Of a stretch of 11,874 nt of DNA, positions 1 through 7,054 are shown piece by piece. Under the pieces are notes generated by a model, which saw only the letters and a program-made list of their open reading frames with translations, did no database searches and had not been told where the DNA came from. Both the position numbers and the translations under genes were made by a program. This stretch comes from Betaproteobacteria bacterium (GTDB lineage: Bacteria; Pseudomonadota; Gammaproteobacteria; Burkholderiales; JAHFRG01), in contig JAHFRG010000048.1 in the NCBI GenBank assembly GCA_023258935.1, positions 1 to 11,874 on the forward strand, given 5' to 3'. The number at the start of each line of letters is the position of its first letter. Within the stretch, counting starts at the first letter, position 1.

Positions 1-2
1 AA

Positions 3-410
3 ATCTATTACGCATTGATGGACAACGTGCGCCGCCACGACACGGTCTACAAAACCGCGGGCGCAGTGCACGGCTGCGCGCTGTGCAAGGGCAGTGATAT
101 CCTGATGTTCGTCGAAGACGTGGGAAGGCACAATGCGGTCGATGCTATCGCGGGTCAAATGTGGTTGGATCGCATCGAAGGCCGCGACAAGATTTTCTAC
201 ACCACCGGGCGCCTTACCTCGGAGATGGTGATTAAATGCGCGCAGATGGAGATCCCTTTCCTGGTGTCCCGCTCCGGACTTACCCAGATGGGCTATGAAA
301 TCGCGAAAAAAATCGGTCTCACCATGATCGGCCGCGCCGCCGGCAAGCATTATCTGCTGTTCACCGGCGAGTCGCGCTTCATCAAGTCCAAGCAAGCATC
401 ACTCACCTGA
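3..410 (+). CDS. fdhD: FdhD, formate dehydrogenase sulfurtransferase (C-terminal part, 5' end outside window)
   Basis: The reading frame is open to the left edge, so only about the last 135 residues are visible; the family is usually about 260-280 residues long. FdhD is a cytoplasmic protein that binds the molybdenum cofactor and passes sulfur from the cysteine desulfurase IscS to it, which formate dehydrogenase needs for activity. Recognisable family segments are the AGAVHGCAL stretch (counterpart of the usual TGG-H-AAL), then EDVGRHNAVD, then TGRLTSEMV. The catalytic CxxC loop of FdhD lies N-terminal to these, so it should be upstream of the window. The CALC seen near base 80 is a different site within the TGG-H-AAL motif. 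The ATG near base 18 is internal, not the start. mobA follows 8 bp later on the same strand, which fits a molybdoenzyme maturation operon. Confidence 0.93.
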   Translation: MYYALMDNVRRHDTVYKTAGAVHGCALCKGSDILMFVEDVGRHNAVDAIAGQMWLDRIEGRDKIFYTTGRLTSEMVIKCAQMEIPFLVSRSGLTQMGYEIAKKIGLTMIGRAAGKHYLLFTGESRFIKSKQASLT

Positions 411-418
411 GTTCATTC

Positions 419-1030
419 ATGGAAAAAATTACCGGCGTGATTCTGGCGGGCGGTCAGGGCCGGCGCATGGGCAGGGTGGACAAGGGATTGACTCTGCTGC
501 AAGGCAAGCCTTTTATCGAATGGGTGTTGGCCCGCTTCAGCCCGCAAGTGGATGAAGTGCTGATTAACGCCAACCAGAATCTCGAGCAATATGCGCGCAT
601 CGGTTACCGCATCATTCCGGATGAAATCGGCGGTTTTGCCGGCCCCCTCGCCGGATTACACCGTGGGCTTTTGGAGGCACATTATGGACTTGTTGCTACC
701 GTGCCCTGCGATTCCCCTTTTTTGCCTGCAGACCTGGTAGAGCGTCTGCATAAGGGACTCACTGCCGCGAAAGCGCAGCTTGCAGTAGCCAAAACTTTCA
801 CTCAACCACATCCTGTGTTTTGCCTGTGTCGGCGCGATGTGCTCGATCATTTGAGCAAGTTTCTCAATTCCGGCGGGCGCAAAATAGACGCCTGGTATGC
901 GACTCTCAAGGTGGTGGAAGTGCCCTTTGACGACCAAGTGGAAGCTTTCAGCAACATCAACACGCCTGAGGAGCTGAGCGAGTTTGAAGCGGATGCTCCT
1001 CCTTCCGGTGGCGCCAAGAAAACGTCCTGA
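419..1030 (+). CDS. mobA: Molybdenum cofactor guanylyltransferase MobA
   Basis: This 203-residue cytoplasmic enzyme transfers GMP from GTP to molybdopterin-Mo, making the bis-MGD cofactor used by formate dehydrogenases and other DMSO-reductase-family enzymes. The N-terminal nucleotide-binding signature LAGGQGRRMG with DKG is at residues 9-23. A GPLAGL turn is at 75-80, and VPCDSP at 95-100 supplies the expected Mg-binding Asp98. Near the C-terminus FSNINTPEEL (177-186) matches the family ending. Length is close to E. coli MobA (about 194 residues). The start is the ATG 8 bp after fdhD; no strong Shine-Dalgarno precedes it, so translation may be coupled to fdhD. Both genes serve the same class of enzyme, which supports joint transcription. 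The last 15 or so residues are a low-complexity tail. Confidence 0.95.
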   Translation: MEKITGVILAGGQGRRMGRVDKGLTLLQGKPFIEWVLARFSPQVDEVLINANQNLEQYARIGYRIIPDEIGGFAGPLAGLHRGLLEAHYGLVATVPCDSPFLPADLVERLHKGLTAAKAQLAVAKTFTQPHPVFCLCRRDVLDHLSKFLNSGGRKIDAWYATLKVVEVPFDDQVEAFSNINTPEELSEFEADAPPSGGAKKTS

Positions 1031-1102
1031 GTTTGCGGCTGGGATTTTGCGTGTAACAGCCGGTCAATATTTACAGGCTGATTTGAAACAACACGCCTCA
1101 GC

Positions 1103-1870
1103 TCAGTGCATCATGCGCAGCACAGGATCCTGGCGGTAAAATAGGCCGAGTTGCCGGTACACTTCCGGGTAAGCGCGCTTGAGTACTTGGGGCGTTTCAA
1201 AGAAAACTTCGCTCAATACCGCAAAAAATTCCGCCGGATTCTCCGCCGCGTAAGGATCGACCGCAGTGTCCTCTCCCCTGCCAACCCGGACGCAGAAATC
1301 CTGGTAGGCCGCAGAGAAATCCCGCATCCAGACTTCGCGGCTCATGTCTTCATGCAAAGGCGGGAATCCATTGGGTTCACCATTCAGCATGTCGAGCTTG
1401 TGCGCAAATTCGTGAATCACAACATTGACGCCCGGATTATTCTCCGGATCTGTAGCGGCCTCCCAGGACAAAATCACCGGGCCTTGCAGCCAGGCTTCCC
1501 CCTGCATCGGTTCGCGCTCAACATGCACCACGCCGTCTTCATCGGTATATTCGTGCCGCGGCATAAAGTCGCCGGGATAAACGATGACTTCAACCCAGCC
1601 CCGGTAGTAATCAAGGCCCAGGTTGAGGATCAGCAAGCAGGCCTGGGCGGCAATCACAGTGCGCATCTCATCCGTTAGTTGCAGTCCGGCCGCGCCGCTC
1701 ATTTGTTTATTGCCGAGAAAACTCTGCGTCAGATCGCGCAGGCGCCTTTGCTCACCGGGTGTGAGTGCGCGAAGGAAAACAAAACGCGAAACAACCTTCT
1801 GCCACAACGCTTCATCGACTGCGGCGTGGCTTGAAGTAAGACGTCTGCGCCAAGCTTTGAGTCCCCACAT
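1103..1870 (-). CDS. mtfA: MtfA family zinc-dependent peptidase (Mlc titration factor A)
   Basis: The 255-residue product resembles E. coli MtfA (265 residues), a cytosolic zinc metallopeptidase. In enterobacteria MtfA also binds the glucose-regulatory repressor Mlc; whether this organism has Mlc cannot be told from the window. The zinc-binding HEFAH motif is at residues 153-157, followed by KLDMLNGEPNG, a family hallmark. The distal glutamate ligand is probably Glu214 in NPAEFFAV. A conserved YPGDF segment lies at 98-102. There is no signal peptide. The ATG lies 2 bp after the rmuC stop codon on the same strand, so it is probably the last gene of the ybbA-ybbP-rmuC-mtfA run. It converges with mobA across a 72-bp gap in which I see only a weak 6-bp inverted repeat (CGGCTG/CAGCCG) without a T-run. 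Confidence 0.93.
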   Translation of the reverse strand: MWGLKAWRRRLTSSHAAVDEALWQKVVSRFVFLRALTPGEQRRLRDLTQSFLGNKQMSGAAGLQLTDEMRTVIAAQACLLILNLGLDYYRGWVEVIVYPGDFMPRHEYTDEDGVVHVEREPMQGEAWLQGPVILSWEAATDPENNPGVNVVIHEFAHKLDMLNGEPNGFPPLHEDMSREVWMRDFSAAYQDFCVRVGRGEDTAVDPYAAENPAEFFAVLSEVFFETPQVLKRAYPEVYRQLGLFYRQDPVLRMMH

Positions 1871-1872
1871 CC

Positions 1873-2994
1873 TCAGCGTGACTCTTCGCGCCCCTGCTTC
1901 ACATCCAGCATGGCGTCCGGCTCGCTCTCCTCCAGGTCCACGCCTTCGATGCGCTTGAATTTATCGCTGATCTTCCTGCTGGTGGTGTGAACTTCCTGAG
2001 CGTCTTCGTGCGCCTGGCGGATATGGTTGGCGAGATTTTTCATGCGCAAATCAAAACGTTCAAAATCTATGCTCAATTTGGCGAGCGCTTCCTTGATAAC
2101 GTTCATGTGCTTGCGCATTTCCACATCTTTTAACACTGCTCGGGCGGTGTTCAGCACCGCCATCAGCGTGGTCGGGGAAACAATCCACACTCGTTGTTGC
2201 ATCGCGTAATCCACGATGTCGAAGTGGTAAGCATGGATTTCGGCAAATACCGCTTCCGCCGGCACAAACATCACCGCGCCGTCCGAAGTCTCATTGGCAA
2301 CGATGTATTTCTGGCTGATGTCATCCACGTGTTTTTTGATGTCCGCCTTGAACTGGCGCTGCGCCTGGGCGCGTTCGATTTCGCTGACATCGGGCGCGAA
2401 CATGCGGTGATAGTTTTCGAGAGGGAACTTGGAATCCACCGCGACCATGCCGGTGGGCTCGGGAAGCCGCAGCACACAATCCACGCGGCTGCCGTTGCTT
2501 AAGGTATATTGCATGGCATAAGCAGAGGAAGGCAGGACATTTCTCACCAGCGCTTCCAGCTGCACTTCGCCAAAAGCACCGCGCGCGCGCTTGTCGCCCA
2601 GCAATTCCTGCAGGCTCACCACGTTGCTGGTCAGCCCGTCTATCTTCTTTTGCGCCTCATCTATGGTGGCAAGCCGCGCCATCACATTGGTGAAGGTTTC
2701 GTTGGTCTTTTTGAATCCTTCGTCAAGGCGCTCGCCCACTTTCCCGCTGATTTGCTGCAAGCGTTCATCCATCGTGCTGCGCAGCCGTTCAGAAGTTTGC
2801 GTGAGCTTCTCATCTAGGCGGTCGCCCTGTCGGGTCAGGCCTTCGTGCAAATCCTTGAGCATGGTGCGGTGCTTGTCTTCCATCAGCCGCCCCAGCTCGC
2901 TTGACAGATTTTGTCGCATAAGTAGCCTGAAGCCTATCCAGAAAACAATTCCCAGAATAAGCGCCGCGACAATACCCAACAAAATTTCATTCAT
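1873..2994 (-). CDS. rmuC: RmuC family DNA recombination protein
   Basis: RmuC proteins limit recombination at inverted repeats and carry a predicted nuclease fold. This one has 373 residues, against about 475 in E. coli. An N-terminal membrane anchor covers residues 4-25, and a long charged helical region, likely coiled coil, covers about 30-135. The conserved core begins with FGEVQLE (141-147). The PD-(D/E)xK-like elements follow: VDCVL with Asp172, and VAVDSKFP with Asp187 and Lys189. FVPAEAVFAEI (243-253) and the SPTTLMAVL segment (273-281) are further RmuC signatures. The smaller size comes mainly from a shorter coiled coil and tail. A good ribosome binding site precedes the start. The gene is 45 bp downstream of the ybbP-like permease and 2 bp upstream of mtfA, both on the same strand. 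Confidence 0.94.
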   Translation of the reverse strand: MNEILLGIVAALILGIVFWIGFRLLMRQNLSSELGRLMEDKHRTMLKDLHEGLTRQGDRLDEKLTQTSERLRSTMDERLQQISGKVGERLDEGFKKTNETFTNVMARLATIDEAQKKIDGLTSNVVSLQELLGDKRARGAFGEVQLEALVRNVLPSSAYAMQYTLSNGSRVDCVLRLPEPTGMVAVDSKFPLENYHRMFAPDVSEIERAQAQRQFKADIKKHVDDISQKYIVANETSDGAVMFVPAEAVFAEIHAYHFDIVDYAMQQRVWIVSPTTLMAVLNTARAVLKDVEMRKHMNVIKEALAKLSIDFERFDLRMKNLANHIRQAHEDAQEVHTTSRKISDKFKRIEGVDLEESEPDAMLDVKQGREESR

Positions 2995-2999
2995 AAATT

Positions 3000-3003
3000 C
3001 TCC
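3000..3003 (-). promoter_or_regulatory. Ribosome binding site of rmuC
   Basis: On the minus strand GGAG sits 5 nt before the ATG of rmuC. It is one of the few clear Shine-Dalgarno sequences in the window and fixes the start codon at 2994. Its presence fits independent translation initiation rather than coupling to the permease gene 45 bp upstream. Confidence 0.7.
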
Positions 3004-3039
3004 GTTAGCCTGAATCAGTATAGCGCATCCAGACCGCCC

Positions 3040-5526
3040 CTAACCGAAGCTGTGCAGGCTTTGCAATGGCGGGCGGTTGAGCGTGGCACGCAGCTGCGGC
3101 AGGCATGCGAGTATCACTCCCGCAGCGCCGCCTGCTGAGCCTATTATCCACAGCCACGGATTCAGGGTGTACGCGACATTCAATACATTAAGGGCCAGAA
3201 CATAACCCAAAGTGCTTGCGCCAGTCGCGGCAAGCAGCCCCGCTAAAGTTCCAATCGCGACAAACTCGGAAAGCTGGGCGCGCATGATTTGCCCCCTGCT
3301 TGCACCAAGCGTGCGCAACATTACCGCTTCCAGCATGCGCTCATCCTGTGCTGCGACAATAGCCGCATAAAGCACCATCAATCCGGCGAGCAGGCTGAAC
3401 ATGAAAACGAATTCCACTGCCTGCACTACCCTGTCCATGATTTTTTGCACTTGAGAAATAATTGCCGCCACGTCTATCACCAGGAAATTCGGAAACGCCT
3501 TGACGAGATCGTTGATCACCGCCAAGCGGTCCGCGGGCAAGTAAAAGCTGGTGATATAACTCACCGGATAATTCTCCAGCACGCCGGGCGGCGCAATGAT
3601 AAAGAAGTTCACCCTGAAACTATCCCAATCAACTTTGCGCAAGCTTGCGACTTGCCCGCTCAACACAGCACCGGCTATATCATAGGTGAGCGCATCGCCA
3701 AGCTGGATGCCCAGGGTCTCGGCCAGGCCTTGTTCCACCGAGAATATCGCTTTATCTGTGTCCTGCTCGCGCCACCAGCGTCCGGCTACAATCTGGTTGT
3801 CGTCTTGCATCTCGCGCGCCCAGGACAGATTGAACTCGCGCTCGATCAAGCGTTTCGCGCGCTGCTCGGTGTAGTCCGCGGATGTCATGTTTTTGCCGTT
3901 AATGGCAGTCAGCCTGCCGCGCACCATTGGGAAAATGCGGGGCTGGTCAAGACCGTGATTGGTGAAAAAAACCTGCAGCGTCTGCAGTTGATCCTGCTGG
4001 ATATTCACCAGGAAGCGGTTTGGCGCGGCGGGCGGCAAGCTGCCTCTCCAGCTTTGCAGCAAGTCACTGCGCACCAACGTGAGCAGAAGCAACGCCATTA
4101 TCCCCGCGCTCAAGCAAACCACCTGCGCCACGCTACCTGACGAGCGGCGGCACGCGCTGGCCAACCCAAAGCGCCAAGCCACCCCTACCCCGCTGCGCAA
4201 ACGTCCCAATAGTCTCAGGAGCACAAGCGCAATACACGCAAACAGCACAACACCGGCAATCAGCCCGCCCAACACATACATACCCAGCTTCAAATCATTT
4301 GCCTGCCATAGCAGCATTGCTGTTATTACTGCAAAACCCAGAATATACCCGGCGCCACCCAAGCCTTTGGGGATTCCCAGTTCGCGCCGCAATACCCGCA
4401 AAGTCGGCACTTGGCTTAAGCGCATGAGCGGCGGGAGAGCAAACCCCAGAAGCAGCAGCAGACCGCACGCAAAGCCCCGACTTGCCGGTAACAGGCTTGG
4501 AAAAGGCAGTTGCCTTGCAGCCAAAATACTTAGCCAGTACGCAAGAAATTCTTGGGCCAATAAGCCGAATAGGCAACCCAGCAAGCTTGCCGCAATACCC
4601 AACAGCAGGAAATGATAAAAATACAAGCGCAATATCGCGCTTTGACTTGAGCCCAGACAACGCATCATGGCGCAGCCGTCCAAATGCCTTTGCACGAAAC
4701 GCTGTGTCGCCAGCGCCACGGCTACCGCAGCGAGCACCACGCTCATCAGCGCAGCCAACCCCAGGTATTTCTGCGCGCGCTCCAGTGCTGCCTTAATTTC
4801 CGGTCGCGCATCCTGTACGCCCTCCAGGCGTTCGCCCAAAGTCAGGCGGGTTTGCGCCCAGGCGCGGAAACCCGCGATCGCTTCAGGCTCACCCGCAAAC
4901 AGCAAATGGTAAGTAACGCGGCTGCCGGTCTGGATCAAACCGGTTGCTGCGACATCACCGAGATTCATAAGCAGGCGCGGTGCTATGTTCACAAAGCCGA
5001 TCGTGTAATCCGGTTCTTCGGTAATTACCGCAGATATTCGAAAACGCGCATTGCCTAGCTCAATTGGATCGCCTACTTTAAATCCAAGCCGGGTCGCAAG
5101 GCGCAGGTCCACCCACACCAACCCCGGCTCAGGAAGCGCGGCGATTTTCGACATACCGTTTTGCTCAGCCACCCGCAATTCCCCGCGCAAAGGATAACCT
5201 TCGGCGGCGGCCTTGATTTCGGCGAGCTGCCCGGTATCGGCATGCAGCACCATGCTGGGAAATTTGAGCGTGCGCGTGACGCGCAGACCGCGCTGCTTTG
5301 CCTGTTCTTCTAAATCCTTTTGGATCGGGTGGTCCGAAGCGAGAACCAAATCCGCACCGAGCAGCAGGTTGGCCTCATCGCTTAATGCCCGTTGCACCCG
5401 GTCTGCAAAAAAACCGACCGTGGTCACGCTGGCCACCGCAACCACCAGGGCTGCCGCCAGCACCCGTAATTCGCCTGAGCGCCAATCCCGACTCAACATG
5501 CGCAGTGAGAGCGTAAATAGTTTCAT
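3040..5526 (-). CDS. ybbP: FtsX-like ABC transporter permease, YbbP type
   Basis: This 828-residue inner-membrane protein matches the YbbP group (E. coli about 804 residues). One transmembrane helix at about 21-40 is followed by a large periplasmic domain (about 41-250). A first FtsX core spans about 252-375, with helices near 255-275, 303-330 and 350-370. Further helices lie near 392-440 and 465-488, then a second periplasmic domain runs to about 700. A second FtsX core ends the protein, with the LRTLGASRGQI loop typical of the family. It would form a complex with the adjacent ATPase. YbbA/YbbP belong to the LolCDE/MacB superfamily of mechanotransmitting ABC systems, whose substrate is not established and cannot be read here. 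The start codon overlaps the ybbA stop in an ATGA, indicating translational coupling. Confidence 0.92.
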   Translation of the reverse strand: MKLFTLSLRMLSRDWRSGELRVLAAALVVAVASVTTVGFFADRVQRALSDEANLLLGADLVLASDHPIQKDLEEQAKQRGLRVTRTLKFPSMVLHADTGQLAEIKAAAEGYPLRGELRVAEQNGMSKIAALPEPGLVWVDLRLATRLGFKVGDPIELGNARFRISAVITEEPDYTIGFVNIAPRLLMNLGDVAATGLIQTGSRVTYHLLFAGEPEAIAGFRAWAQTRLTLGERLEGVQDARPEIKAALERAQKYLGLAALMSVVLAAVAVALATQRFVQRHLDGCAMMRCLGSSQSAILRLYFYHFLLLGIAASLLGCLFGLLAQEFLAYWLSILAARQLPFPSLLPASRGFACGLLLLLGFALPPLMRLSQVPTLRVLRRELGIPKGLGGAGYILGFAVITAMLLWQANDLKLGMYVLGGLIAGVVLFACIALVLLRLLGRLRSGVGVAWRFGLASACRRSSGSVAQVVCLSAGIMALLLLTLVRSDLLQSWRGSLPPAAPNRFLVNIQQDQLQTLQVFFTNHGLDQPRIFPMVRGRLTAINGKNMTSADYTEQRAKRLIEREFNLSWAREMQDDNQIVAGRWWREQDTDKAIFSVEQGLAETLGIQLGDALTYDIAGAVLSGQVASLRKVDWDSFRVNFFIIAPPGVLENYPVSYITSFYLPADRLAVINDLVKAFPNFLVIDVAAIISQVQKIMDRVVQAVEFVFMFSLLAGLMVLYAAIVAAQDERMLEAVMLRTLGASRGQIMRAQLSEFVAIGTLAGLLAATGASTLGYVLALNVLNVAYTLNPWLWIIGSAGGAAGVILACLPQLRATLNRPPLQSLHSFG

Positions 5527-6206
5527 TCCCTGAGCATCCCGGCAGTGAGATGAAGCAGCCGCCCGCAGCGCCTAGATAGCGCTTCATCATGAGTCACCAT
5601 CAACAAAGTCGTGCCTTGCTCCTGGTTCAGTTCAAATATCAGCTCTATGAGTTGCGCGCCGGTTGCGCTGTCGAGATTGCCGGTCGGTTCGTCCGCCAAT
5701 AGCAGCTTCGGCTTCCCGGCAAAGGCGCGGGCAACCGCCACGCGCTGCTGCTCGCCACCTGAAAGTTGCTTGGGATAATGGTGCAGCCGTTCTCCCAGGC
5801 CAACGCGTCGAAGAATATGCTCCGCTTGCATGCGCGCATCCGGAACACCGGCCAGCTCAAGCGGCAGCATAGTATTTTCCAGCGCGGTGAGCGCGGGCAG
5901 AAGCTGAAATGACTGAAACACGAAACCCACTGCACCCGCACGCAATGCAGCACGGCCATCTTCGTCGAGCGCGAATACATCAACGCCGTTCAACTTGACA
6001 GTGCCTGAACTTGGCGTATCGAGACCCGCCAGCAACCCCAGCAAGGTGGATTTGCCTGAGCCTGACGCGCCCAGAATCGCCACCGCTTCGCGAGGCAGAA
6101 CCGTGAAACTCACATCCTTCAGGATGGTCAGATAAGCTGCGTTGGTAGGCACTTGCTTGGTAAGCTGCACTGCCTGCACAATGGGTTGTATGCGATTCTC
6201 AGTCAT
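5523..6206 (-). CDS. ybbA: ABC transporter ATP-binding protein, YbbA/LolD type
   Basis: This is the cytoplasmic ATPase partner of the downstream YbbP-like permease. From the chosen ATG it has 227 residues, about the family length. Walker A GASGSGKS is at 46-53, the Q-loop Gln at 98, the signature LSGGEQQR at 148-155, Walker B LLLADEP at 168-174 with catalytic Glu173, and the switch His at 206. The LDTPSSG and FVFQSFQLLP segments are typical of the LolD/MacB branch. An in-frame start further upstream (6293) would add 29 residues, but the ATG at 6206 is preferred: it has AAGGA 11 nt upstream, and its product MTENRIQPIV resembles usual YbbA N-termini. The first gene of the run, it diverges from tesA as in E. 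coli. Confidence 0.94.
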   Translation of the reverse strand: MTENRIQPIVQAVQLTKQVPTNAAYLTILKDVSFTVLPREAVAILGASGSGKSTLLGLLAGLDTPSSGTVKLNGVDVFALDEDGRAALRAGAVGFVFQSFQLLPALTALENTMLPLELAGVPDARMQAEHILRRVGLGERLHHYPKQLSGGEQQRVAVARAFAGKPKLLLADEPTGNLDSATGAQLIELIFELNQEQGTTLLMVTHDEALSRRCGRLLHLTAGMLRE

Positions 6207-6810
6207 GCTCAAACGCGTCCTTGTAGTTTTCTGTCTATGCCTGCCGCTTCCCGCCGGTGCCGCTCCGCTCATCATGGTGTTTGGCGACAGCATGTCTTCC
6301 GGCTACGGTTTGCCGCAAGAGGCCGGCTGGGTCAGCCTGCTCAAAAAACGCTTGCAGCAAGAGCGGCTGGATTATGACGTGGTCAATACCAGCATCAGCG
6401 GGGAGACAACGCGCGGCGGCTTGAGCCGCATCGCGCGAAGCCTTGCAGCGCATCATCCCTCCATCGTTATCCTCGAATTAGGCGGCAACGATGGCTTGCG
6501 CGGGCAACCCGTTGAAGCCGCGCGTGACAACCTGGAAGGCATCATCAAAGCCTGCCAGCTGCACGGCGCCAAGGTGCTGCTTATAGGCATGCGCCTGCCT
6601 CCTAATTACGGCATAGCCTATACCCAAAAGTTTCAGAGTATTTATCCTGAACTGGCAAAGCACTACAGCCTTCCCCTGACGCCTTTCATGCTCGAGGGCT
6701 TTGGCTATGACTCCGGGATGTTTCAGCCTGACGGTATACATCCGACCGCCGCGGCACAGCCCATTATTCTCGATAATATCTGGAAAACCCTCAAACCTAT
6801 GCTGAACTAA
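6205..6810 (+). CDS. tesA: TesA-type GDSL/SGNH esterase (acyl-CoA thioesterase I / arylesterase), exported
   Basis: This multifunctional SGNH hydrolase is a periplasmic thioesterase, lysophospholipase and arylesterase in E. coli. From the ATG at 6205 it has 201 residues. A signal peptide covers about 1-19, with a hydrophobic core VLVVFCLCL and likely cleavage after AGA. Block I GDSMSSGYG gives nucleophile Ser29; block II SGETTRGG gives Gly66; block III GGND gives Asn95; block V DGIHP gives Asp176 and His179, so the catalytic set is complete. In-frame ATG codons at 6190, 6181 and 6142 also exist, but they would put extra residues before the signal peptide. None of these starts has a strong ribosome binding site. 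It diverges from ybbA, as in E. coli, and any promoter must lie within ybbA coding sequence. Confidence 0.93.
   Translation: MLKRVLVVFCLCLPLPAGAAPLIMVFGDSMSSGYGLPQEAGWVSLLKKRLQQERLDYDVVNTSISGETTRGGLSRIARSLAAHHPSIVILELGGNDGLRGQPVEAARDNLEGIIKACQLHGAKVLLIGMRLPPNYGIAYTQKFQSIYPELAKHYSLPLTPFMLEGFGYDSGMFQPDGIHPTAAAQPIILDNIWKTLKPMLN
6218..6222 (-). promoter_or_regulatory. Ribosome binding site of ybbA
   Basis: AAGGA on the minus strand lies 11 nt before the ATG at 6206. The spacing is slightly long, but it is the best Shine-Dalgarno near any candidate start, so it favours the 227-residue form. The site lies inside the tesA signal-peptide codons on the other strand. Confidence 0.5.
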
Positions 6811-6827
6811 AATTACTTTCTGAAATA

Positions 6828-6836
6828 TGTTATATT
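6828..6836 (+). promoter_or_regulatory. Candidate extended -10 promoter for the small basic protein
   Basis: TGTTATATT matches the extended -10 form TGn plus TATAAT with one mismatch. It lies in a short AT-rich gap just after tesA. There is no good -35 at 17 bp, which is acceptable for extended -10 promoters. Transcription would begin near 6843, leaving about 30 nt before the ATG at 6872 and excluding the ATG at 6842. Confidence 0.4.
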
Positions 6837-6871
6837 CCTGAATGTCACATGCCACCTGCAAAGAGAAAACC

Positions 6872-7048
6872 ATGGGACATGAAAAATCCAAACTGCCGAT
6901 TTATGAGGTGGAGTTTATTCCAGTTGAAAGAAGGCTGGTGGAGGGAAGACGCAAATCCTCGGGCAAGGCGCGGCAGCACATAGGAATCGACAAACGCCGC
7001 AAATCCGGCCGCAGGGACTCCGAAGCCGGGCATAAACCCAGGAAATAG
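6872..7048 (+). CDS. Small basic protein of unknown function (58 aa)
   Basis: I do not recognise a family. The product starts MGHEKSKLPIYEVEF and then becomes very rich in Arg and Lys. It contains two copies of a similar unit: ERRLVEGRRKSSG (about 19-31) and DKRRKSGRRDSE (about 40-51), both of the form RR...GRR.S. The unit could bind nucleic acid or another polyanion, but that is inference from charge alone. No signal peptide or membrane segment is visible. The start at 6872 has AAGAGA about 6 nt upstream and suits the extended -10 promoter; an in-frame ATG at 6842 would add ten residues. The gene sits between tesA and the convergent selD, 6 bp from the selD stop. Its own promoter and codon usage like its neighbours favour a real gene, but proof needs conservation. 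Confidence 0.6.
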   Translation: MGHEKSKLPIYEVEFIPVERRLVEGRRKSSGKARQHIGIDKRRKSGRRDSEAGHKPRK

Positions 7049-7054
7049 AGCAAG

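Noticed and set aside
64..94. CALC as the catalytic CxxC of FdhD
   Set aside because: It sits in the TGG-H-AAL-type motif. The sulfur-transfer CxxC loop of FdhD is N-terminal to this and outside the window.
1036..1062. Bidirectional terminator between mobA and mtfA
   Set aside because: The CGGCTG/CAGCCG repeat has only 6 bp and a 15-base loop with no adjacent T-run.
1151..1678. Plus-strand open frame opposite mtfA
   Set aside because: The minus-strand gene has the HEFAH zinc motif and normal length; the plus frame shows no domain.
3289..4140. Long open frame on the plus strand (283 codons)
   Set aside because: It is antisense to the ybbP-like permease, which has clear family features throughout. 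The translation has no recognisable domain; high GC produces such shadows.
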